A stretch of 64,000 bases of DNA, taken from Arthrobacter sp. B1805 (GTDB taxonomy: Bacteria > Actinomycetota > Actinomycetes > Actinomycetales > Micrococcaceae). The stretch spans positions 186,001 to 250,000 of the forward strand of contig NZ_PJIQ01000005.1 of NCBI RefSeq assembly GCF_002929745.1, in the 5' to 3' direction. Made by a program: the position numbers and the translations under genes. Below the pieces are notes generated by a model that saw nothing but the letters and a program-made list of their open reading frames with translations, was not told the origin of the DNA and ran no database searches. Positions 18,385 through 28,283 of this stretch are shown piece after piece. The first letter of the stretch is position 1; every line of letters begins with the position of its first letter.

Positions 18385-19263
18385 ATGCCCCTGCCTTCCG
18401 CCACCGCTCCCCTCGGGACCTTGACACCCGGCACGATCTCGCCCCGCCGCCCCGTTCCGCCGAGCATCCCCCGCCCCGAATACGTGGGCCGCAAGGCTCC
18501 CGCACCCTTCACCGGTTCCGAGGTGAAGACGCCGGAAACCATCGAGAAGATCCGCGTCGCCAGCAGGATCGCCGCGCAGGCCATCGTCGAGGTCGGCAAC
18601 CACGCGAGGCCCGGCGTCACGACGGACGAGCTCGACCGGATCGGCCACACCTTCCTGCTCGACCATGGGGCGTACCCGTCGACCCTGGGGTACCGGGGCT
18701 TCCCGAAGTCGCTCTGCTCGTCGCTCAACGAGGTCATCTGCCACGGCATCCCGGACGACACGGTGATCGAGGACGGCGACATCCTGAACATCGACATCAC
18801 CGCATACAAGGACGGCGTCCACGGCGACACGAACTACACGTTCTGCATCGGCGACGTCGACGAGGAATCGCGGTTGCTCGTCGAGCGCACCCAGGAGTCC
18901 CTGAACCGCGCCATCCGTGCCGTCGCGCCAGGGCGGGAGATCAATGTCATAGGACGTACCATCGAGTCCTACGCCAAGCGCTTCGGTTATGGTGTTGTCC
19001 GTGACTTCACCGGGCACGGCGTCGGAGAAGCGTTCCACACGGGACTGATCATCCCCCACTACGACGCCGCTCCCGCCTACAACCGCGTCATCGAGCCGGG
19101 GATGGTCTTCACCATCGAGCCGATGCTGACGCTCGGGACCATCGACTGGACCATGTGGGCGGACGACTGGACCGTCGTCACGAAGGACCGGAAGAGGACA
19201 GCGCAGTTCGAGCACACACTCGTTGTCACCGACCGCGGTGCGGAGATCCTCACACTGCCCTGA
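18385..19263 (+). CDS. map: Methionine aminopeptidase, type I
   Basis: Removes the initiator methionine from nascent proteins. 292 residues with all five metal ligands in their motifs: LNIDITAY (Asp), HGDTNYTF (Asp), [11 protein letters not shown] (His), VFTIEPML (Glu) and AQFEHTLVV (Glu). A Pro-rich N-terminal extension of about 45 residues resembles that of mycobacterial MetAP1c. Probably cotranscribed with ppgK, 77 bases downstream. Confidence 0.96.
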   Translation: MPLPSATAPLGTLTPGTISPRRPVPPSIPRPEYVGRKAPAPFTGSEVKTPETIEKIRVASRIAAQAIVEVGNHARPGVTTDELDRIGHTFLLDHGAYPSTLGYRGFPKSLCSSLNEVICHGIPDDTVIEDGDILNIDITAYKDGVHGDTNYTFCIGDVDEESRLLVERTQESLNRAIRAVAPGREINVIGRTIESYAKRFGYGVVRDFTGHGVGEAFHTGLIIPHYDAAPAYNRVIEPGMVFTIEPMLTLGTIDWTMWADDWTVVTKDRKRTAQFEHTLVVTDRGAEILTLP

Positions 19264-19340
19264 GCATCACCGCCACCGCGCCCTGCATACTGCTACGCCC
19301 CCATCCCGGCTCACGCCGGCCCGCACTTCAACGGAGAATC

Positions 19341-20153
19341 ATGGCCAAGGACACCGAGAAGAAGAAATCGAAGAAGCTCCCGGCAACCGTCATCGGCGTC
19401 GATATCGGCGGTACCGGAATCAAGGGCGGCATCGTCGACCTCGAGAAGGGCGTTATCGTCGGTGAGCGCTACCGCATCCCGACCCCGAAGCCTTCGACAC
19501 CGGAGGCTGTCGCAGAGGTCGTCGCCCAGATCGTCACGGAACTCTCGTCGCGGCCCGAGGGTCCGGCCGCCGACGTCCCCGTCGGCGTCACCTTTCCCGC
19601 GATCATCCAGCACGGGGTCGCCCGCTCCGCCGCCAACGTCGACAAGAGCTGGGTCAACACCGATGTGGACGCGCTGTTCACGAGGGTCCTCGGCCGCGAC
19701 GTCCATGTCATCAACGACGCCGACGCCGCCGGACTCGCCGAGGTCCGCTACGGAGCAGGCAAGGGCAAGATGGGCACGGTGCTCGTCATCACGCTCGGGA
19801 CCGGCATCGGCTCCGCGTTCATCTTCGACGGCATACTGGTCCCCAACGCGGAGCTCGGCCACCTGGAGATCGACGGTCATGACGCGGAGACCAGGGCGTC
19901 GGCCGTCGCACGCGAACGGGACGGCATCGACTGGGACGAGTACGCCGTCCGTCTCCAGCGCTATTTCTCGCACGTGGAGTTCCTCTTCTCTCCCGAGCTG
20001 TTCATCGTGGGCGGAGGAATCTCCAAGAGGAGCAGCGAGTACCTTCCGTCGCTGCAGCTACGCACACCGATCATCCCTGCCCAGTTGAAGAACCACGCCG
20101 GTATCGTCGGTGGGGCGCTGCAGGCGGCCCTGCTCTTCAGTCCAAAGGCCTAA
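19341..20153 (+). CDS. ppgK: Polyphosphate glucokinase
   Basis: Phosphorylates glucose using polyphosphate (and often ATP), an enzyme typical of Actinobacteria. 270 residues with the phosphate loop VIGVDIGGTGIKGGIVD, FPAIIQHG, VINDADAAGLAE and VLVITLGTGIGSAFIFDG of ROK-fold polyphosphate kinases; the Zn-binding CxCGxxGC motif of true ROK kinases is absent. A GGAG site 5 bases before the ATG at 19341 sets the start. Confidence 0.95.
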   Translation: MAKDTEKKKSKKLPATVIGVDIGGTGIKGGIVDLEKGVIVGERYRIPTPKPSTPEAVAEVVAQIVTELSSRPEGPAADVPVGVTFPAIIQHGVARSAANVDKSWVNTDVDALFTRVLGRDVHVINDADAAGLAEVRYGAGKGKMGTVLVITLGTGIGSAFIFDGILVPNAELGHLEIDGHDAETRASAVARERDGIDWDEYAVRLQRYFSHVEFLFSPELFIVGGGISKRSSEYLPSLQLRTPIIPAQLKNHAGIVGGALQAALLFSPKA

Positions 20154-20165
20154 AACCCGAAAGAG

Positions 20166-20204
20166 CAGGAAGCCCGGTACGGATCCTCCGTACCGGGCTT
20201 CCTG
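20166..20204. terminator. Bidirectional hairpin between convergent ppgK and nrdR
   Basis: Perfect 18-base stem with a 3-base loop (CAGGAAGCCCGGTACGGA / TCCGTACCGGGCTTCCTG). There is no U-run on the plus side; the minus side continues CTCTTTCGGGTTTT. It should end transcripts from both genes. Confidence 0.8.
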
Positions 20205-20291
20205 CGTCTGCCGCGGCCCGAGGGGTCGGGCGTGGTGCCGGTGGTGGCGTCGGCTTCCCCTCCGCAGCCACCACCGGAGTCTCATGTGCGC

Positions 20292-20789
20292 CTACTGCGC
20301 GGTCAACGGCCTCTGCGCCCCGGTCGGGACACGCTCGTGGTCCTTCGTCTGCTGGCGCAGGGTCTGGATGGCCTCCTCGAAATCCTCGAGCGACTCGAAG
20401 CCCTGGTAGACGCTGGCGAAGCGCAGATAGGCGATCTGGTCGAGCTTGCGCAGTGGCTCGAGGATAGCCAGACCCACCTCGTGCGCATCGATCTCGGCGA
20501 CACCGCTCGCTCGGACGGTCTCCTCGACCTCCTGTGCAAGGAGCGCGAGATCGTCCTCGGTCACCGGTCGGCCCTGACACGCCTTGCGGACACCGTTGAT
20601 GATCTTCGAGCGGCTGAACGGCTCGCCCGCGCCCGAGCGCTTGATCACACTGAGGCTCGTCGTTTCGACGGTGCTGAAGCGTCGGCCGCACTGGGGGCAC
20701 TGGCGGCGACGGCGGATCGCGGAGCCGTCGTCGGCGAGGCGGGAATCGACGACGCGGGAGTCGGGGTTGCGGCAGTACGGACAGTACAC
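20292..20789 (-). CDS. nrdR: Transcriptional repressor of ribonucleotide reductase genes
   Basis: NrdR senses ATP/dATP through an ATP-cone and represses nrd operons. 165 residues: an N-terminal zinc ribbon with C3, C6, C31 and C34 (MYCPYCRN ... QCPQCGRRF), then the ATP-cone ([29 protein letters not shown]). It starts with GTG behind a GGAAGGGGAA purine run. Two NrdR-like boxes upstream suggest autorepression. No nrd structural gene is in the window. Confidence 0.96.
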   Translation of the reverse strand: MYCPYCRNPDSRVVDSRLADDGSAIRRRRQCPQCGRRFSTVETTSLSVIKRSGAGEPFSRSKIINGVRKACQGRPVTEDDLALLAQEVEETVRASGVAEIDAHEVGLAILEPLRKLDQIAYLRFASVYQGFESLEDFEEAIQTLRQQTKDHERVPTGAQRPLTAQ

Positions 20790-20826
20790 GGTTCCCCTTC
20801 CACCAGCGTGATCGGATTCCAGTCTA

Positions 20827-20874
20827 GAACTACATGTGGGAAAACAACAACACTGTAATTACTAGATGTAGTGG
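20827..20874 (-). promoter_or_regulatory. Pair of NrdR-like boxes upstream of nrdR
   Basis: On the minus strand CCACTACATCTAGTAA (20859-20874) matches the NrdR consensus ACACWATATNTWGTGT at about 12 of 16 positions; a weaker copy with core ACATGTAGT lies at 20827-20842. The cores are 32 bases apart, three helical turns, the spacing typical of tandem NrdR boxes. They lie about 40-85 bases before the nrdR start. Confidence 0.6.
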
Positions 20875-20893
20875 CAGGGGCCCTCGGGAGAGC

Positions 20894-22255
20894 TCAGAGG
20901 CCGACGCTGTCGAACCTGGCCGTGACGGCCTCCCCGTGCGCGGGCAGGTTCTCCGCCTCCGACAGGGAGACGATGGACGACGACACCTCACGAAGTGCTT
21001 CGCGTCCATAGTTCACGAGCTGCACTGCGCGCAGGAACGTGGTGACGTTCAAGCCGGAGGCAAACGCCGCCGTTCCACTCGTCGGCAGGACATGGTTCGA
21101 TCCGGCACAGTAGTCGCCGAGGCTGACAGGACTGTAGGCGCCGACGAAGATGGCGCCGGCGTTGCGGATACGGCCGGCGACACCGGCCGCATCGGCCGTC
21201 TGGATCTCCAGGTGCTCCGAAGCGTAGGCGTCGCACACGGCGATACCGTGCTCGATGTCGTCCACCAGGATCACACCCGACTGCGGACCGGACAGGGCCG
21301 TCCTCACCCGGTCCGCGTGACGCGTCGCTGCTGCGCGCACCCGCAGGGCGTCGACGACGGCCAGGGCGAGGGCGTCGGAGTCGGTCACCAGCACGGAGGC
21401 TGCCTGCGGGTCGTGCTCGGCCTGGCTGACGAGGTCTGCGGCGACGAGCTCGGCGTCGGCCGTCGCATCCGCCAGCACGGCGATCTCGGTGGTGCCGGCC
21501 TCCGAATCGATGCCCACGATGCCGCGTACGAGCCGCTTGGCCGTGGCGACGAAGACATTGCCAGGGCCGGTGATGACGTTCACCGGGTCGATGGCTTCCT
21601 GGCCGGACCCGCCGTCGATGCCGTATGCGAGAGCCGCGACGGCCTGCGCACCACCCATCGCATACACCTCGGTGATTCCGAGCATCGACGCCGCGGCGAG
21701 GATCACGGGGTGCGGCCAGCCGCCGAACTCCTTCTGCGGAGGCGATGCGAGAGCGATGGAGCCGACACCGGCCACCTGCGCGGGCACCACGTTCATGACC
21801 ACGGACGACGGATAGACGGCCAGGCCGCCCGGAACGTACAGGCCCACGCGGTCGACGGCGATCCACTTGTGGGTGAGGTGCGCGCCGGGCGCCACCTCCA
21901 CCTCGACATCCGCCGGGACCTGCGCCTGCGCGAACAGCCGCGCTCGTCGGATGGACTCCTCGAGCGCGGCGCGGACGTCGTCGTCGAGACCGGCAACGGC
22001 AGCCCGGATGACCTCGGCCGGCACGCGGGGATGCTCCAGTTCGACGCCGTCGAAACGGCGCGCCAGGTCGCCCAGCGAGTCGAAACCGCGTGCCCGGACG
22101 TCATCGATGATGGCTTGCACCGCGGATTCGGAGGACTGCGCACTCGCCGCGGCCCGGGGCATCAGGCTCTTCAATTCGCCCGGCGACAGCATGCGTCCTC
22201 GCAGGTCGATCGTGCGGAAGTCCACGGGAGGGAAGGTGCTGGGCGCTGAATTCAC
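20894..22255 (-). CDS. hisD: Histidinol dehydrogenase
   Basis: Catalyses the last two oxidations of histidine synthesis (histidinol to histidine, NAD-dependent, Zn enzyme). 453 residues with the family signature around [34 protein letters not shown], the catalytic EHLEI region and [18 protein letters not shown]-like [18 protein letters not shown]. The rest of the his operon is not here. GTG at 22255 fits the leaderless -10. Confidence 0.96.
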   Translation of the reverse strand: MNSAPSTFPPVDFRTIDLRGRMLSPGELKSLMPRAAASAQSSESAVQAIIDDVRARGFDSLGDLARRFDGVELEHPRVPAEVIRAAVAGLDDDVRAALEESIRRARLFAQAQVPADVEVEVAPGAHLTHKWIAVDRVGLYVPGGLAVYPSSVVMNVVPAQVAGVGSIALASPPQKEFGGWPHPVILAAASMLGITEVYAMGGAQAVAALAYGIDGGSGQEAIDPVNVITGPGNVFVATAKRLVRGIVGIDSEAGTTEIAVLADATADAELVAADLVSQAEHDPQAASVLVTDSDALALAVVDALRVRAAATRHADRVRTALSGPQSGVILVDDIEHGIAVCDAYASEHLEIQTADAAGVAGRIRNAGAIFVGAYSPVSLGDYCAGSNHVLPTSGTAAFASGLNVTTFLRAVQLVNYGREALREVSSSIVSLSEAENLPAHGEAVTARFDSVGL

Positions 22256-22261
22256 CCTGAG

Positions 22262-22267
22262 AGTCTA
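22262..22267 (-). promoter_or_regulatory. -10 hexamer for leaderless hisD transcript
   Basis: TAGACT exactly 6 bases before the GTG; the same hexamer and spacing occur at dnaE. Confidence 0.55.
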
Positions 22268-22403
22268 TCGGGACCGGGCGTCCGGCCGGTGCCGGCATGA
22301 CGCTCCGTGTGCGGGCTCTAGGCGCGGATCAGCGCACCCACGAGGGCGCCATGCAGACTTCCGGGCAGGACCACTACCTCGGGAGGGATCCTCCAGCACG
22401 CTG

Positions 22404-22931
22404 TCAGGCCTGCCGACGAGCGAGACCTATCAGGGCGGTGACGAAGATGATCACTGCCGCGACCGCGGGCCAGATCGCGAGCGCGCCGTAGGACTGCAGG
22501 ACGAAGTCCGACCCGGGCAACTCGTCACGCCCGTGCGGCCCGAGCAGGTAGGCCAGGCCCTCCCCCACGCCGAGCGCCAGGACGGACCCCACGACCGAAC
22601 CGCCGACAGCGGCCAGGATCCGCGCCACGACCCCCGGCAGTTTCAGTCGGAGCGCGACGACGGTGCCGACCGCGATTCCGGCGAGGAGTTCGAGGCCCGC
22701 GAACGTGAGATCCCGGAGAACCCACTCCGTCGCGACGACGGGATCGCCGAAAAGCCGTCCGGTCGGGGCCAGGAGCCACCAGGCCACTCCGAGGGCCGCT
22801 CCCAGCAGGACCGTGGAACCCAGCCACCAGAACACCCCCGCAGGCGGTACGGAGCGCCGGTCTTCGGCGACTGCGTACACGGGAGGCGGATAGTTGGTCG
22901 AACCGGTGTCCGGCTCCTGGCTAGCGCGCAT
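22404..22931 (-). CDS. Uncharacterised four-helix membrane protein
   Basis: 175 residues: a polar N-terminus of about 30, then four hydrophobic segments (about 33-55, 73-95, 102-128, 148-170). The second loop contains the acidic VATEWVLRD. It resembles actinobacterial DUF2567-type proteins in size and layout, but this is only an impression. It lies upstream of hisD in the same direction, divergent from the flavin reductase. Confidence 0.75.
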   Translation of the reverse strand: MRASQEPDTGSTNYPPPVYAVAEDRRSVPPAGVFWWLGSTVLLGAALGVAWWLLAPTGRLFGDPVVATEWVLRDLTFAGLELLAGIAVGTVVALRLKLPGVVARILAAVGGSVVGSVLALGVGEGLAYLLGPHGRDELPGSDFVLQSYGALAIWPAVAAVIIFVTALIGLARRQA

Positions 22932-22938
22932 GACTTCT

Positions 22939-22944
22939 ACATTA
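22939..22944 (-). promoter_or_regulatory. -10 hexamer for leaderless membrane protein transcript
   Basis: TAATGT ends 7 bases before the ATG, in the context TTGTTAATGT. Confidence 0.4.
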
Positions 22945-23068
22945 ACAAACCGCTCATGGTTCGGGCCCCGCGCCTAGTGTGGTCGTGGCAGCGTGAGCGG
23001 CAGCTCGTCATCCGGCGGGCCGCCTGTCACCGCGTCGTCCCTTGCCGTCGATCCCCCGGAGGAACCAC

Positions 23069-23596
23069 GTGAACGAACCGAGCACTGCGCCGGCACCGCA
23101 GCCCGCACCCGAGCTCCACGGCGAATCCTTCCGCGAGGTCTTCCGGCGCCATGCCGCCGGAGTGGCCATCATCACGGCGACCTACGAGGACGTCCCCTTC
23201 GGATTCACGGCCACATCGGTTGCCTCGCTGTCCGCCGAACCGCCCCGCTTCTCGTTCAACATGGCGCGCACGTCGTCCTCCTGGCCTGCCGTCGCGAACA
23301 CGAACTTCGTGGGGGTCCACATGCTCAGCACGGAGAACGAGGGCATCGCGAACCGCTTCGCACGCACGAAGGACCGCTTCACCGGCGATCACTGGGAGCC
23401 GGGGCCGGAGGGCGTGCCGATCCTGAAGGACGTCGCCGGCTGGCTGGTGGGCCGCATCAGCATGCGCCTGTCCTTCGAGAACAACGCGGTAGTCGTCGCC
23501 GAGGTCGTGGCCGGGAACGTCGGGCCCGACGGCGCCCCCCTGCTCTACCACGGCGGCAGCTACGGCACGCCCACGGCAACTGACTACGTCATCTGA
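23069..23596 (+). CDS. Flavin reductase family (FMN-binding) protein
   Basis: 175 residues with the flavin-reductase-like split barrel: SFREVFRRHAAGVAIITA, PFGFTATSVASLSAEPPRFSFNM, NFVGVHMLSTENEGIANRFA and the C-terminal PLLYHGGSYGTP. Such proteins reduce FMN with NAD(P)H, often for a partner monooxygenase; no partner is nearby, so the substrate is unknown. GTG at 23069 is preferred because GGAGGA (23058-23063) is 5 bases upstream. Confidence 0.85.
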   Translation: MNEPSTAPAPQPAPELHGESFREVFRRHAAGVAIITATYEDVPFGFTATSVASLSAEPPRFSFNMARTSSSWPAVANTNFVGVHMLSTENEGIANRFARTKDRFTGDHWEPGPEGVPILKDVAGWLVGRISMRLSFENNAVVVAEVVAGNVGPDGAPLLYHGGSYGTPTATDYVI

Positions 23597-23620
23597 CGCG
23601 CACCGCCGGGCGGGCCCCGG

Positions 23621-23654
23621 TACCTCCCGTCCCGCGGCACCTCCCGTCCCGCTG
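23621..23654. repeat. Two tandem 17-base repeats after the flavin reductase gene
   Basis: Units at 23621-23637 and 23638-23654 share ACCTCCCGTCCCGC. They lie in the gap between convergent genes. Confidence 0.8.
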
Positions 23655-23696
23655 CCGCCCGACCCGTAGGCCCGCAGCGGCGAGGCGATCCTGATC

Positions 23697-23746
23697 CGGC
23701 GCCGTCAGGCGTCGAGGCAGGCGGCGCCGTCAGGCGTCGAGGCAGG
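23697..23746. repeat. Perfect 25-base tandem duplication covering the dnaE stop codon
   Basis: Units 23697-23721 and 23722-23746 are identical (beginning CGGCGCCGTCAGGCG). The second unit contains the last codons and TGA stop of dnaE (stop at 23730-23732); the first is its copy, just downstream of the gene. Confidence 0.92.
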
Positions 23747-26700
23747 CCGGCCCGAGCAGTACCTTGAGGTCCCCGAACAGGCCGGGTGTCGGATTGACGC
23801 GCAGGTCGACGCCGAGCTTCATGATCTCGACCTTGCGGGAACCGTTGAGTCTGATCAGCACCTCACTCGTGCCGGGATGGGTTCGCAGCACGTCGCCCAG
23901 CGCGGTCACGGCGGTCTCCGTGGCCTTGTGCTGCAGCATCGAGATCACCACGGGCCCCGAGTGCCCCTCGCTGAGGTCCGGCACCGTCAGTTCCTGCGCG
24001 TTGAGCATCACGGCACCGTCGTCCCGGCGCTGCAGGCGGCCGCGCACCACCACGATCAGATCCTCCGCCAGGACTGCCGAGATGGGACCGTAGACCTGCC
24101 CGAAGAACATCACCTCCATCGACCCGGCGAGGTCCTCGATCTCGGCTCGTGCATAGGCATTGCCGCTGTTCTTCGCGATCCTTCGCTGGAGGGACGTGAT
24201 CATGCCGGCGATGGTGACGATCGCGCCGTCGGCCGGGCCCTCCTCGCTGATGATCGACGGGATGGACGAATCCGCGTGCTGGCTGAGGATGCCCTCGAGT
24301 CCCTGCAGCGGGTGGTCCGAGACATAGAGCCCGAGCATGTCGCGCTCGAAGGACAGCTTGTCCTTCTTGTCCCATTCCGGCAGATCGGGGACCTCCACCG
24401 ACAGTCCGCCGGCGCCCATGCCGCCGTCGTCGTCGAACGCGCTGAAGAGGTCGAACTGGTTCGCCGCCTCGTTGCGCTTGAGGACGATCACGGAGTCGAC
24501 GGCTTCCTCGTGGATCATGGCGAGGGCGCGGCGCGGGTGCCGTAGGGAGTCGAAGGCGCCGGCCTTGATGAGCGACTCGATGGTCCGCTTGTTGCAGACG
24601 ACGGCGGGCACCTTCTGCAGGAAGTCGGAGAAGGACGTGAACGCGCCCTTCTCCTCACGGGCGCCCACCATCGCACCCACGACGTTCGCGCCGACGTTGC
24701 GGATGGCGCCCATGCCGAACCGGATGTCCTTGCCGACAGGGGTGAAGTTGACGCTGGACTCGTTGACGTCGGGTGGCAGGACGGTGATGCCCATGCGGCG
24801 GCACTCGTTGAGGTAGATGGCGAGCTTGTCCTTGTCGTCGCCCACGCTGGTGAGCAGGGCCGCCATGTATTCGGCGGGATAGTGGGCCTTGAGGTACGCC
24901 GTCCAGTAGGACACGAGACCGTAGGCAGCCGTGTGCGCCTTGTTGAACGCGTAGTCCGAGAAGGATTCCAGCACAGTCCAGAGCTTGTCCATGGCGGCCT
25001 GCGAGTAGCCGTTGGCCTTCATGCCGGCGAAGAAGTCGGCCTGCTGCTTGTCGAGCTCGGACTTCTTCTTCTTGCCCATGGCCCGCCGGAGCATGTCCGC
25101 CTGGCCGAGCGTGAAGTTCGCCAGCTTCTGCGCGGCGGACATCACCTGCTCCTGGTAGACGATGAGTCCGTAGGTCCCGCCGAGGATCTCCTCGAGCGGG
25201 CCCTCGAGCTCGGGGTGGATCGGCTCGATGTCCTGGAGCCCGTTCTTGCGCAGGGCGTAGTTCGTGTGCGAGTTCACGCCCATGGGTCCGGGTCGGTACA
25301 GCGCCAGGACGGCGGAGATGTCCTCGAAGTTGTCGGGGCGCATGAGCTTCAGCAGGGACCGCATGGGTCCGCCGTCGAGCTGGAAGACACCCAGGGTGTC
25401 GCCGCGGGCGAGCAGCTCGTAGGACTCCTTGTCGTCGAGCTCGAGCTCCTCGAGCACGAGGTCCGTGTCCTTGTTCGCCTTGATGTTCTCGACGGCGTCC
25501 GTGATGATCGTCAGGTTCCTCAGGCCGAGGAAGTCCATCTTGATCAGTCCGAGCCCCTCGCAGGTGGGGTAGTCGAACTGCGTGATGATCTGGCCGTCCT
25601 GCTCGCGGCGCATGATCGGGATGATGTCGATCAGCGGGTCGGACGACATGATGACGCCCGCGGCGTGCACGCCCCACTGCCGCTTCAGGCCCTCGAGCCC
25701 CAGCGCCGTCTCGAAGACCTTCGCGGAGTCCGCGTCGGTCTTCAGGAGCTCGCGCAGCTCCTCGGCCTCCGAGTAGCGCTTGGCGTCCTTGTTGTGGACG
25801 TCGGCCAACGCGAGGCCCTTGCCCATCACGTCCGGCGGCATGGCCTTGGTGAGCCGCTCGCCCGTCGAGAACGGATAGCCCATGACACGCGAGGAGTCCT
25901 TGAGGGCCTGCTTCGCCTTGATGGTGCCGTAGGTGACGATCATCGCCACGCGCTCGTCGCCGTACTTCTCCGTCACGTACCGGATCACCTCGGACCGGCG
26001 ACGATCATCGAAGTCGACGTCGAAGTCGGGCATGGACACGCGCTCGGGGTTGAGGAAGCGCTCGAAGATGAGCCCGTGCTTGAGCGGGTCGAGGTCCGTG
26101 ATGCGCATGGCGTACGCCACCATGGAGCCCGCACCGGAGCCTCGGCCCGGACCCACGCGGATCCCGTTGTTCTTGGCCCAGTTGATGAAGTCGGCAACAA
26201 CGAGGAAGTAGCCCGGGAAGCCCATCTGCGTGATGACGCCCACCTCGAACTCCGCCTGCTTGCGGACGTCGTCGGGCACGCCTGCCGGATAGCGGTACTG
26301 CAGGCCCGTCTCGACTTCCTTGACGAACCAGGACTGCTCGTTCTCCCCCTCGGGCACCGGGAAGCGCGGCATGTAGTTGGCCTTGGTGTTGAATTCGACA
26401 TCGCACCGCTCGGCGATGAGCAGCGTGTTGTCGCAGGCCTCGGGATAGTCGCGGAAGATCGCGCGCATCTCGGCAGGGGACTTCAGGTAGAACTCGTCGG
26501 CGTCGAACTTGAAGCGCTTGGGGTCGGCGAGGGTGGAACCGGACTGGACGCAGAGAAGCGCGGCGTGGGCCTTCGAGTCCTCGGCGTGCGTGTAGTGGAG
26601 GTCGTTCGTGGCGACGAGCGGCAGCCCGAGCTCCTTCGCGAGCTTGATCAGGTCCGCCTTCACGTTCCGCTCGATGTCGAGCCCGTGGTCCATCAGCTCG

Positions 26701-27272
26701 CAGAAGTAGTTCTCCGCCCCGAAGATGTCCCGGAAGTCCGATGCCGCCTGCTTCGCCTCGTTGTAGAGACCGAGTCGGAGCTTCGTCTGCACTTCGCCCG
26801 AGGGGCAGCCCGTGGTCGCGATCAGGCCCTTGCCGTAGGTCTGCAGGAGGTCGCGGTCCATGCGGGGCTTGTACAGGTAGCCCTCGAGGGAGGCGAGGGA
26901 GGACATCCGGAAGAGGTTGTGCATCCCCTCGGTCGTCTCGGACCAGAGGGTCATGTGGGTGTAGGCGCCGGCACCGGACACGTCGTCGCGCCCACCACCG
27001 CCCCACTGCACACGCGTGCGGTCATTGCGGGCGGTACCCGGGGTGAGGTAGGCCTCGACCCCGATGATCGGCTTGATACCGGCACTGTTGGCCTTGCTCC
27101 AGAAGTCGAAGGCCCCGAAGACGAACCCGTGGTCCGTCGTCGCGAGGGCGTTCATCCCGAGTTCCTCGGTGTGGCTGAACAGGTCCGTCAGTCGCGCTGC
27201 TCCGTCGAGCATCGAGTACTCGGTGTGGTTGTGAAGATGGACGAACGAGTCTGTTGATGCAGGAATAGCCAC
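23730..27272 (-). CDS. dnaE: DNA polymerase III alpha subunit
   Basis: Replicative polymerase, 1180 residues, full length. It has an N-terminal PHP domain (FVHLHNHTEYSMLDGAARLTDLF), the catalytic aspartates in MPDFDVDFDDRRRSEVI (about 414-420), GRGSGAGSMVAYAM, a helix-hairpin-helix/OB C-terminal part and DLRVNPTPGLFGDLKVLLG at the end. It is the housekeeping DnaE1 form by length and intact PHP. GTG at 27272 has a leaderless-type promoter. Confidence 0.98.
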   Translation of the reverse strand: MAIPASTDSFVHLHNHTEYSMLDGAARLTDLFSHTEELGMNALATTDHGFVFGAFDFWSKANSAGIKPIIGVEAYLTPGTARNDRTRVQWGGGGRDDVSGAGAYTHMTLWSETTEGMHNLFRMSSLASLEGYLYKPRMDRDLLQTYGKGLIATTGCPSGEVQTKLRLGLYNEAKQAASDFRDIFGAENYFCELMDHGLDIERNVKADLIKLAKELGLPLVATNDLHYTHAEDSKAHAALLCVQSGSTLADPKRFKFDADEFYLKSPAEMRAIFRDYPEACDNTLLIAERCDVEFNTKANYMPRFPVPEGENEQSWFVKEVETGLQYRYPAGVPDDVRKQAEFEVGVITQMGFPGYFLVVADFINWAKNNGIRVGPGRGSGAGSMVAYAMRITDLDPLKHGLIFERFLNPERVSMPDFDVDFDDRRRSEVIRYVTEKYGDERVAMIVTYGTIKAKQALKDSSRVMGYPFSTGERLTKAMPPDVMGKGLALADVHNKDAKRYSEAEELRELLKTDADSAKVFETALGLEGLKRQWGVHAAGVIMSSDPLIDIIPIMRREQDGQIITQFDYPTCEGLGLIKMDFLGLRNLTIITDAVENIKANKDTDLVLEELELDDKESYELLARGDTLGVFQLDGGPMRSLLKLMRPDNFEDISAVLALYRPGPMGVNSHTNYALRKNGLQDIEPIHPELEGPLEEILGGTYGLIVYQEQVMSAAQKLANFTLGQADMLRRAMGKKKKSELDKQQADFFAGMKANGYSQAAMDKLWTVLESFSDYAFNKAHTAAYGLVSYWTAYLKAHYPAEYMAALLTSVGDDKDKLAIYLNECRRMGITVLPPDVNESSVNFTPVGKDIRFGMGAIRNVGANVVGAMVGAREEKGAFTSFSDFLQKVPAVVCNKRTIESLIKAGAFDSLRHPRRALAMIHEEAVDSVIVLKRNEAANQFDLFSAFDDDGGMGAGGLSVEVPDLPEWDKKDKLSFERDMLGLYVSDHPLQGLEGILSQHADSSIPSIISEEGPADGAIVTIAGMITSLQRRIAKNSGNAYARAEIEDLAGSMEVMFFGQVYGPISAVLAEDLIVVVRGRLQRRDDGAVMLNAQELTVPDLSEGHSGPVVISMLQHKATETAVTALGDVLRTHPGTSEVLIRLNGSRKVEIMKLGVDLRVNPTPGLFGDLKVLLGPACLDA

Positions 27273-27278
27273 CCCCCA

Positions 27279-27284
27279 AGTCTA
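27279..27284 (-). promoter_or_regulatory. -10 hexamer for leaderless dnaE transcript
   Basis: TAGACT exactly 6 bases before the GTG start. Confidence 0.55.
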
Positions 27285-27341
27285 GTGCTCCTGCACCCGA
27301 CCGGCCGTCGCGGGACTATCCCCCGACGTCGCTCCGGCGTG

Positions 27342-28283
27342 TCACACGAGACCGTTGGACAGGGCCGTCAGGGCGTAGGCGAGATCGACCGGGTAGGGGC
27401 TCGAGACCGAGACCGGCTCCCCCGTCCGGGGGTGGCTGAAGCCCAGTCGATGGGCGTGCAGCCACTGCCGGGTCAGGCCGAGCTCCGCGGCCAGTCGGGG
27501 GTCTGCCCCGTAGGTCAGGTCACCAGCGCAGGGATGCCGGAGCGCCGAGAAGTGCACGCGGATCTGGTGCGTCCTGCCGGTCTCGAGGTGGACCTCGACG
27601 AGACTGGCCCGGCCGAACGCCTCGAGCACCTCGTAGTGGGTCACCGAGTCACGGCCGCCCTCCATGACGGCGAATCGCCACTCGTGATGGGGGTGGCGCC
27701 CGATGGGGGCGTCGATCGTGCCCTTGAGCGGCTCGGGGAGACCCTGCACGACGGCGTGGTAGACCTTCTCCACGGTGCGCTCCTTGAAGGCGCGTTTCAG
27801 GGCGGTGTAGGCGGGCTCGGTCTTCGCGACCACCATCGCCCCCGACGTGCCGACGTCGAGCCGATGCACGATCCCGACGCGCTCGGGGGCGCCGGAGGTC
27901 GAGATGCGGTACCCGGCAGCGGCGAGGGCACCGACGACCGTCGGTCCCACCCACCCCGGCGAGGGGTGCGCGGCGACGCCGACAGGCTTGTCGACGACGA
28001 CGAAGTCGTCGTCGTCGAGGAGGATGCCCATGCCGTCGACCGCTTCCGGGATGATCCGGTGCTTGTCCTCGGGGTCCGGCAGGTCCACATCGATCCGCTC
28101 GCCGGCCTGAACCCGATCGGACTTCGCCAGGCGGGAACCGCTCCTCAGGACGCGACCGTCGGCGCACCACTGGGCGACTGCCGATCGGGACACCTCGAGC
28201 AGGCGCGCCAGGGCCGCGTCGACCCGGCTACCGCCGTCGGCCTCCGGGATCACGAGGTGCTGTGGTTCACCTGCCATCGTCAT
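27342..28283 (-). CDS. RluA/RluD-family ribosomal RNA pseudouridine synthase
   Basis: 313 residues: an N-terminal S4 RNA-binding domain ([29 protein letters not shown]) and an RluA-type catalytic domain with [16 protein letters not shown], where Asp143 is the catalytic residue. The [18 protein letters not shown] and [16 protein letters not shown] motifs fit RluD. It isomerises uridines in 23S rRNA. The ATG at 28283 has GAGGG 5 bases upstream and overlaps the lspA end by 17 bases, so the two are coupled, the usual lspA-rluD pair. Confidence 0.93.
   Translation of the reverse strand: MTMAGEPQHLVIPEADGGSRVDAALARLLEVSRSAVAQWCADGRVLRSGSRLAKSDRVQAGERIDVDLPDPEDKHRIIPEAVDGMGILLDDDDFVVVDKPVGVAAHPSPGWVGPTVVGALAAAGYRISTSGAPERVGIVHRLDVGTSGAMVVAKTEPAYTALKRAFKERTVEKVYHAVVQGLPEPLKGTIDAPIGRHPHHEWRFAVMEGGRDSVTHYEVLEAFGRASLVEVHLETGRTHQIRVHFSALRHPCAGDLTYGADPRLAAELGLTRQWLHAHRLGFSHPRTGEPVSVSSPYPVDLAYALTALSNGLV

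Noticed and set aside
24882-27257. 791-codon plus-strand open frame opposite dnaE
   Set aside because: It is the antisense shadow of a GC-rich gene, full of Val/Arg/Leu/Asp/Gly codons, with no family features; dnaE is certain.
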